A stretch of 64,000 bases of DNA, from contig KN832872.1 of assembly GCA_000827325.1 (NCBI GenBank), positions 248,001-312,000 of the forward strand, written 5' to 3'. The first letter of the stretch is position 1. The number at the start of each line of letters is the position of its first letter. The position numbers and the translations under genes are program-made. The DNA comes from Oidiodendron maius Zn. Its lineage: Eukaryota; Ascomycota; Leotiomycetes; Myxotrichaceae. The notes beneath the pieces were generated by a model. It was not told where the DNA came from. It did not search any database and was given only the letters and a program-made list of their open reading frames with translations. Positions 56,909-64,000 of the stretch are shown here, in pieces.

Positions 56909-57319
56909 TCAAAAGTGCGGTGTCACAGAATAGCCGCACCTCCTGCATTTGTAGGCCGATTTCCGTTGCCCTTCTGGCGCAGGAACTATTTTGCAGCTCC
57001 AAAAAGTTGGCGCAGAAATGTCAGGTGGACCACTTGCACTCGTTACCCAGATTCGACGGATCATGCGTATGTCAAATGTGAACCTCCCATCGGCTCTAGC
57101 GATGTCCCGTGCAACGTGGATGTTGTGTTCAAGCTTCTTGAACTGGTTGAACAATTGCTTCATCCAGGCCCACATCTGGGTTGCTCCGTGATATTCTGTG
57201 TTCTTGTTATGAATACACTGAATAGATTAGTACACACCAGCAACATCAAACGAGGTAGGCTCTGTAAAGAGACTAGTTGTATCGCCGAAGGGCATCAATT
57301 GGAAAGCGTCTAGAGCGTC
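56909..57319 (-). CDS. Unrecognised coding fragment, two exons, N-terminus not found
   Basis: Exons 57238-57319 and 56909-57195 join in frame (42 nt intron with TACTAAT branch site) to give 122 residues ending in a stop. The sequence has protein-like character: DAFQLMPFGDTTSLFTEPTSF, then QMWAWMKQLFNQFKKLEHNI, DGRFTFDIRMIRRIW, SASGPPDISAPTF and a final CRRCG. I do not recognise the family. The upstream end is a probable acceptor (CTTAG) preceded by a stop, so at least one more exon would be needed. No ATG exon of the right phase was found in 57320-57700, so the gene may be a remnant. Spliced continuity and composition argue that it is or was real. No function is proposed. Confidence 0.5.
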
Positions 57320-58748
57320 CTAAGTCCCACACAGTCGAGTCTGACCCAAGTAATTACTTGGCTAGGTACTTATGCATGACACTCTAGGAAGTCGAGTCCT
57401 AAGGTCTAGGATGTGAAAGGTTGCACCAAGGTGTGGATGGAATAAGTGGGGTTGACTGAAAATGGAAGATAAGATTATTCTTGACATTCTATAAAGTCGA
57501 TGGAGACGAGTTGTCTCAGTCATGGCTTTGCATAGAACACATGTAGAGGATTCCTGGTACAGCGCCAGAAGAGTTAGGGTAGAGTCGCAGTTCCCGAAGT
57601 GAAGAGACTGGGGATTCCATGATATCAGGAGTGATCAATCTTAAGTATGGAGAGACAGCCGTGAGGAAGCAACCCAGATTGGTAATGACCCTAACCTTCT
57701 CAAGAACCAGTGTTCCTGGCTGGGTTCGGTAAAGGCTGCACCTTCGTATTGCTGATTACATTATACCTGCATGGAGTAAGGGTAAATGGAGTAAATAAAG
57801 ATGCAGTAGGCGATAAATCGAGAGACGGCCCCTCACAGTTCGCAACCTCGTCAATACTCCCCTTTGCCAGGAAACTGCCTCAAGCAATCCCTCTACGTCT
57901 TCCTCCACGCGGTCCCATCTAGAAGATCATCGTGCGCTCTTGCCATAGTCTGGCCTTTTTGGCTCCTCCCAGGGTGCAACCCTCCCCGAGAGATCCAGGA
58001 ACAGAGGAAAACACGCCCACGCAGGGACCGGGGCCACGCAGACACGAAACGGGAAGATCCCCGCGTCAGAGCACACCGCTCTCTCGGAAACAGTCGTCGA
58101 GCACACACTAATCTGGACTCAGGAGGCCGAAAGGATACTCAGTCGTGATCGATCTACTTCCCCCTTTTCCACGCCCGCCGCGCGTGATCTCTCCAGTCCT
58201 CCGCCGGGCAATCCACTGCGCGAATGCCTCGGGACGGCAAGACGACTCAAGACGACCCTTGGCGCGCACTATTACGAGCGTCTTCAGTGGCGTGTCCGCA
58301 CCGGACGAGGTGTCGAAGTTCTCGCGCACACCACTCTTCTCTCCCCAAGACTGCGTCGCAGGAACTGGACCCATCGTACTATCAACAGAATCCTACTCCT
58401 TCCCCGTGCTGTATCATCCCACCCGGGGCGTGCACAGAACCCCAGCGTCTCATCGGCGGCCCCCCTGTGAGAGTGCGGAGCCAGCACAGGACCTTGAACG
58501 ACTCTCTCCAAGTGCCGCGTTCGGCCGACGGGCATTGGTCGCTAACGCTTTAGATTTCACCTTGACTACTCCTCCTTGCGACTGTAGCCGATGAACAACC
58601 TCGAATCTCTTCCCCCCATCTGCGTCTTCCCTCTCCAGAATACGCAATATCGTCCCGATCCCTGGGGTGAAACGCATCGTCGAGGCCGATCTGCCCAAGG
58701 TCCAAGCCGACAGCATAGGTGTCCCGCACAGGAGGACCCATAGCCACC
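57320..58748. other. Intergenic; promoter and leader of pal1
   Basis: The right half is rich in C and T on the plus strand (58150-58680) and precedes the pal1 start. Long chance frames occur here on both strands without motifs. Missing 5' exons of the fragment to the left may lie in 57320-57720. Confidence 0.4.
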
Positions 58749-60672
58749 ATGTCTTCCACCCAACCAGGTCAGTGTCATATGCCTACTTCCAACGCCCAGC
58801 GTATCGCAAGTCGCACATCCCTTCCCATTTATCTGCTTCTCTTTTGATCACTTCCTATCTACTCGATCGTGTATCACAACGGACCGCAGAGTTATCGTCA
58901 TTGGCCCGGGACCCTGAAGCTAACCATCCTGTTTGGCAGACTCCCGTCCAGTCCCTGGGCGACTGCCTCTCAACCTGTCGTCGAATAACCCTTTTCGCAA
59001 TCGGGCAGCGTCGCCCAATGTGTCATCCAGCCTTTCATCTCCTCTCGAGGCCCCGCCGCGTCCAGTATCACGCAACCCCTTCCTCGACATAGATTTGGAA
59101 AGCCCACGATCGCCTTTCAGCACGTCTCCGAGCAAGATGACGTTCCCTACGGATGCTACTGCGCCGACAAAAGCCGCACCACTCACGGGGAGTGCTGCAG
59201 AATTATTTGTAAGTAGAGTCTATCTGTGTCCCTGAACAAAGCCCCTCGTGCAAAGATGCTCCTATTCTCCAGTTGGACCAGATGCAGTAGGATTCTAGTA
59301 TTGACTCGAGAACGCAGGACAATCTTACGCTCAGTGACAAGCCCTCCTCCAGCAACGTCGAACGACCCCACCCTTCACGCTCCAATACTGACGGGAATCT
59401 CCCTCCGCCATATTCGGCTGTAGCAGGAAATCGCAACGAGAATGTTCGCCCACGACCACCCACTGATCGCCGCCCGTCCGGATCACAAGAGCCGAAGCGA
59501 GGTCACAGAGCAACGAATAGTGGTGGCCCAGGCGTTGGATCCAGCCGAGGCTGGCCAGCCGAAGAACTTGATATCTTCGCTGATCCGGTCGAAGATTCTC
59601 CAAAGAAGAGCGAGGCCCGACGAAACTCGGAGTCGTCAGTCATAGACCGGAGCGGTAAAGCATTGAGCCCGGAAGAAGAAAAGGAACGCCAGGAGAGACG
59701 CCGACGGGAGCGCAGACAGCGCGAAAAGAGCAAAGATGGCAGACCTAAGAGGCCAAACCGAAAGCTAGATCTCATTGATAAATTAGATGTTACCAGCATA
59801 TATGGCACCGGATGTGAGTATGCTTAGATGCGGTAGCGCGCAATTTACTAACGGAGGCAGTATTTCATCATGATGGACCGTTCGATGCCTGTAACCCCCA
59901 CAGAAATCGCACTGGCAGCAGACGTGCCCCAATGCAAGCATTCCCAAAGGACTCGCTCAACAACGTCCTTGGAGGTGGAGGACCGGTCCACAGGCGACCC
60001 GACCATTCTGCGTTCCTAGGTAATAATGATGAGGAGGCATTCAAAGACTACGCAGCGGGGTCTACAGGATACTATGGTTCGCGATCAAAGCAAAAGACCG
60101 AGACAAATATTCAGAGTGCCACCACAACATTAGAGCCTATCCATGGCGAAGAAACTCTAGGACTTGGCACGTCTACCTTTCTGGAAGGCACCCCAGCGTC
60201 CAGAACCGCCATGCAGCGACGAGAAAGCGAGAGCGGTCCAACCGGAGGTGGTCTATCAAGAAAGAAATCCTTGGCCCAGAAAATTCGTGGAATCAATACC
60301 ACTCGTCGAGAATATGGCCCAGGCGGAAGAGTAACCGGCCCGGATGGTATCTACAGTGCTAGCGCACTGTCGCCTACATCTCGAGGCCCCGGTGGGACCA
60401 AGCTGCCTGACAAAAGCTTTTTCAGCGATTCCCCTGACGGAGATGAGAGCAAGAGAGATTCGGCCCCCCTTACCGAGCAGAACAAAGGCTCGGCAGCACC
60501 TAATAGCCCTGTTCGGGTTGCGGAGCGCCTTGAACGACGAGCAACTGGTGACGGTAATCCAGATTCCGACCCGAAGCCTAATGTAGGATTCTTGTCAAGG
60601 GTTAAAAGTTTGAAGGGAGGGCCACGGAAGCCGAGGGAAACGAAACCTCACCCACAGCTACCTGCTGAGTAA
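58749..60672 (+). CDS. pal1: Pal1 cell morphology protein
   Basis: Exons 58749-58767, 58940-59208, 59318-59813 and 59861-60672 give 531 residues. The N-terminus is Ser/Pro/Asn-rich with NPF motifs (NNPFRN, RNPFLD), the kind that bind EH domains of endocytic adaptors. A highly charged helix follows (EEEKERQERRRRERRQREKS). Then comes the Pal1 signature across the last intron: KLDLIDKLDVTSIYGTG joined to LFHHDGPFDACNPHRN. The tail is disordered with KKSLAQKIRGIN. Fission yeast Pal1 localises to growth sites and supports cylindrical shape; budding yeast Pal1/Pal2 act with Ede1 in early endocytosis. Exon 3 has no in-frame ATG, so it is easily missed by simple frame scans. The first exon is 19 nt (MSSTQP plus one base) followed by a 172 nt intron. 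Confidence 0.92.
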
Positions 60673-62031
60673 CTGGTAACCGCATATGAATGCTCGCATC
60701 AACACGTATTCGAGGCAACGATTTCCTAAGTTCGAATTTTCTGGTATCCGCAGCTTGCTTGAATTGCTTCTCCTAGCACAAGCCGGCGCTAGGTATGCAT
60801 ATAGCGAATGGATTGGGGCTATTTATCTTTCCTTGTTCGGAGGTGCTAATGAGAACATACGTCTGATCCAGGTGCATAACCAAAGATGGACTTCAAACGG
60901 GGGCGCTGGCGCTAGAGATAAGTCTGGGCTATAGTCAGTATTTGGTTTGCCATACGACCATGGATAGGATAGGGGCTAAGGAGGTGTGATTGATAGCTCA
61001 GAGCAGTCAGAGCTGAAATGGATATGTTGGGTTGGCGAGAGCAGAGTGAAGTAAATTGAATGAAAGATTTGACCAAGTTCCAAACAAGCACATCCAGACT
61101 AGGGTACCTGGGATACTGGCCTCTAATTTGCGTACGTGATGACTGCATGATACGTGAAAGGGGCTTCTACGCGAGAAATAGAACGAGCTGAAAGTAAGCT
61201 GAGAATGAAGATGTTGGAGTGAAAGGTTTTTCCGGCGCTGAATATATGAGCCAACTCGGCAACCCTCTCGCACATCCAACCACGGGCACAGCTGCGGCCG
61301 CCTATCCCGAAAGCACTCACAGGCCCAGCCAGCGCGACATTAGACCAACATACATGATCCAAACATAGCGTATCAAGGGACGGCAGCGAGATGTCGAAAA
61401 GAGTTTGTTGCACATCGACAACTCTCGCACCTCTTTCCCAAAGTGGAAGTTCTTGCGAGAGCGGATATCGGGACAGTTCTGGTGGTGGTTATGACGGGTT
61501 GGGCCGTCTTCAGCGGAAAGCGGAGAAGCATTGCCGGCACTGCTACCATGTCCGATCGGACTCAGCTTGGAGAAGAGAATTCAACGGCGGAGAAATGGGG
61601 CTTTGAGTGGCTTCATTAGATGGGGTATATGGGGAACTTACTGGCAGAATGGCAACGGCGAAGTACGGCAGGCGGAGTTATAAGGGTTCGCCGGTGTAGC
61701 AAAGGCTGGAAGGTTTTATCAATCCAGTTTCTTCCCTCTCGTCACTCAGTCCTAGGATGAGCACTTCATCACGTAGTGATTTTTACGTAGCAGGTGAAGT
61801 TAAAAAAGGCAATACTACCCGTCCCGTTCATAGAAGATTTCGGTTCGCTTGGTTTCGCTACGACGTACCAGCTTGAAACCCTGCCGTCAACTCAATCCTT
61901 CATGTACAGTACCATACGCTTGCCAGGTGTCAAGATTAATCTGCCCAATGCGTACATAACATCATGCAAGGACTCTTCTTCATTTGACATGGCGAGATTA
62001 GGCCTCGGCTGTCTCGTTACTCGCCATAGCA
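60673..62031. other. 1.4 kb intergenic region; one possible small minus-strand protein
   Basis: This is the 3' flank of pal1 and the promoter of the Rad51-like gene. A 58-codon frame on the minus strand (61373-61549) has a mitochondrial-presequence-like start and is discussed in the findings. Otherwise no gene is supported. Confidence 0.4.
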
Positions 62032-63698
62032 ATGGACGAAGAAGGCCAGCCCACCCCGGCGCAGCCCATCTTAGCGTCTAACCTTCTGGAATTAGAGGAG
62101 AAGCAAAGACGAAGGTTCGCTGACATGGGTGAGAGGATCAGCAGCGCCTGTGCGGTCCTTGACGAGTCCGTGCTCGGCGAAGGGGGCGTCGAGAGGGGCA
62201 TTGTGCTGGGCATCAGTGCTGAGGGACTAGAGGGTCGATTGGTGAGTGTGCGCTGTTTAATCTTGTCACTTGTATCGAGTATATTGGTATGCGACGTGGA
62301 GAGTTGTGTTCATCTTCACCGAGTAAATCATATTGGACTTCCATTGCGGAAAACTTCTCCCTGGTTTTATCGTTTTAAGCCCCTCATCCTGACTCAAAAT
62401 CTTTGTTATAACCCAAATTGGGCCTTTTACCTTACATTGTGTTTCCCTCTCTCAGCACTTTCATCGAATTTTGGCGCTTTCGTGCAAACTTATTCTGCTG
62501 CCCTGCTACAACCGGGCTAATTACACCAGTAGCTTTCACTCAACCTGATAGTGTCTGTTTTGCTCTCCGATACTCAAACCTCCGGACCAAAAAGGCCGCA
62601 GGCGGCAATTATCGACACGACTGGTTCATTCCCCATCTCTCTTCTTGCGCGGGTCATCAGGTCTCGGATACTTCAAGCAGTCGGTGATCCAACTTCAAAA
62701 AGCGCGACGACTGTGGATTCTACATCGACAAATTATGGCCAGATTGATAAGGAGAATCTGGTAAACGAAGTACAGAAGTACCTGGGGCAGGTGACTATTA
62801 GCCGGGTCTTTGACGTTGAAGGCCTGTGGGAGGTGCTGAACGAAGTGACACTAGAGTCGCCGCCGTCACTCCCTCAGAGAGATGGCAAAACGACTGCTGC
62901 CGATTTAATGCAAAGAAGCACTTCCTCATTTCCTATCACCTTACACGCGGGTGAAGAGCCATCGACTGTCGAGGAGATTATTGATAGCGAAGATGAAAAT
63001 CTCACTCCAGATGATAATTACGGAGCCACTGCTGAGCAGCCTGCAGATCAAGGACATGAAGGCATTCAGATACTCGTGGTCGACAATATGGGGGACATAA
63101 TTAACGAGTTGCTTGCGCGCAAGGAGAAAACCGATGGTAGTTCACTTTCTTCCGAGCGAAACCATTCGACTGTTGACAGTTAGCAGCACACAACCAACTT
63201 GGCGCACTCTCGACCTTTATTCATAACTTATCCTCATACTCCAACATCCTCACGATTCTTCACAACTCTACCATCTCGTCCAACCCGCCCCGTTCTTCCA
63301 ATGCCGACGCTCGCCCTTCATCTAGAAACCAGCCCCATCTTTCGAGCATAACTCTGTCTTCAATTTTCAATTCAAACCCTCTGAAGCCAGCACTAGGCAG
63401 GATCTTCGATCAGTTCCCCTCTCTCCACGTTATGCTTTCTCCTATGCCGAAGGCAAGGGGCGACGCAGAGCTACTGTATGGTGTGGATGACGACACGCGC
63501 CCTAAATCAGGTATAGAGTACTGCACCATCCTCGAGGTTCTAAAGGATGAAGCTCCAAATCGGGGCCATGGGAGATCAAGCAGCAGATTCGGGGCCCGCG
63601 AGCGGCAGTGGGTGGGGTTAGAGGTTAGTAATGAGGGGATAGGCTTGAGGCATGCATTTGGGGAAGAGGATGGAAGGAATACCCGAAGACAGCAATAG
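62032..63698 (+). CDS. Rad51-family (RecA-fold) recombination protein with degenerate Walker A
   Basis: Exons 62032-62241, 62533-63136 and 63184-63698 give 442 residues. The RecA-like core begins with VERGIVLGISAEGLEGRL at the usual Walker A position. The helix LSLNLIVSVLLS follows across the intron, then AAIIDTTGSFPISLLARVI, RVFDVEGLWEVL and the Walker B strand IQILVVDNMGDII. The C-terminal half has LSTFIHNLSSYSNILTILHN and a Ser-rich insertion, then SLHVMLSPMPKA. The layout fits Rad51 paralogues (fission yeast Rdl1/Rlp1, human RAD51D/XRCC2 class), nuclear proteins that assist Rad51 filament assembly. The Walker A lacks the canonical GKT/GKS, so ATP binding may be lost, as in some paralogues. 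The first intron is 291 nt; its acceptor was chosen because it alone keeps the frame. Which paralogue it is remains uncertain. Confidence 0.78.
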
Positions 63699-64000
63699 AT
63701 GTGTCCGGAGTTCGAAATGCAACGGCACAAGATTGATTTCCCTAATGCTCCAAGCGGAAAAATGTGCAAGTCACTAATGTTTCTTCACTGTGTTCTCTGT
63801 GAAAGTCCGAGGCTGAGAAACCATCATAGACATATGCCACCAGCCACCCCCTGTGCAAGCCGAGGCTTTGATGATTTGCGCACCGCCACATGGTTTCGTG
63901 CAACCCCCACACACAGCCTGACCGCCTTTGAATAATGCCATGCAGATTTCCATGATTTCGTATGTCTCCCCACGCAGACCCTGCCTGCGGAAGACAAATA
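63699..64000. other. Right edge, no gene supported
   Basis: These are 300 bases downstream of the Rad51-like gene. One short plus-strand frame has no motif. Confidence 0.35.

Noticed and set aside
56711-57313. 200-codon plus-strand frame
   Set aside because: It lies antisense to the spliced minus-strand fragment, whose translation looks more protein-like; this frame is probably its shadow.
1-64000. Search by eye for transposons, virus-like elements and CRISPR arrays
   Set aside because: No transposase, reverse-transcriptase, integrase or capsid motifs, long terminal repeats or regularly spaced repeats were recognised. Weak or very old remnants cannot be excluded without a search.

Overview
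This is nuclear DNA from a filamentous ascomycete (Pezizomycotina). Most genes carry several 45-70 nt introns with GTRNGT-like donors and CTAAC/CTAAT-type branch sites close to the acceptor. The gene set (Rec8, Spp1, Pbs2, Pal1, Med31, RPC11, an MtfA-like C2H2 factor, a C6-type regulator, a fungal O-methyltransferase) is typical of the group. Codon style and gene forms suggest Eurotiomycetes, but that placement is inference. Exon boundaries were worked out by hand from splice signals and reading-frame continuity, so single-base errors in coordinates are possible.

Layout. 1-2.3 kb: a broken C6-type transcription-factor gene (minus, running off the left edge) head to head with an O-methyltransferase (plus), which looks like the remains of a secondary-metabolite locus. 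3.7-9.7 kb: a TRP-like/Flc membrane protein and the meiotic cohesin kleisin Rec8 (both plus). 10.1-15.3 kb: Rab escort protein Mrs6 and a ferric-reductase-type flavocytochrome (both minus). 17.7-18.8 kb: exosome subunit Rrp43. 18.8-26.1 kb: a 7.3 kb stretch with no credible gene, lying upstream of a two-finger C2H2 regulator (26.1-27.2 kb). 28.5-30.0 kb: a secreted SGNH/GDSL esterase. 31.1-36.8 kb: a BLOC-1 CNL1-like coiled-coil protein, the COMPASS subunit Spp1 and an unrecognised basic coiled-coil protein. 37.3-43.3 kb: a PIN-like (auxin efflux carrier family) transporter and the HOG-pathway MAPKK Pbs2. 45-46.9 kb: a hexokinase-family protein. 50.3-52.7 kb: an HSPA12-like Hsp70. 53.5-56 kb: an ankyrin protein, RPC11 and Med31, tightly packed. 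56.9-57.3 kb: an unrecognised coding fragment. 58.7-60.7 kb: Pal1. 62.0-63.7 kb: a Rad51-family recombination protein.

Most genes are unrelated housekeeping or regulatory loci, not an operon-like system. Loose themes are recombination and meiosis (Rec8, Rad51-like protein), transcription and RNA (Spp1, Med31, RPC11, Rrp43, the C2H2 factor), membrane and ion homeostasis (TRP-like protein, ferric reductase, PIN-like carrier, Mrs6) and cell-shape or osmotic signalling (Pal1, Pbs2). I found no CRISPR array, no convincing transposon or virus-like element and no confident tRNA or rRNA. Nothing here makes a strong case for a new multi-gene system. The points most worth checking are the decayed metabolite locus at the left edge, the possible membrane-anchored form of the hexokinase, the 7.3 kb gene desert, the degenerate Walker A of the Rad51-like protein, the possible micro-exon in Mrs6 and the unidentified fragment near 57 kb.
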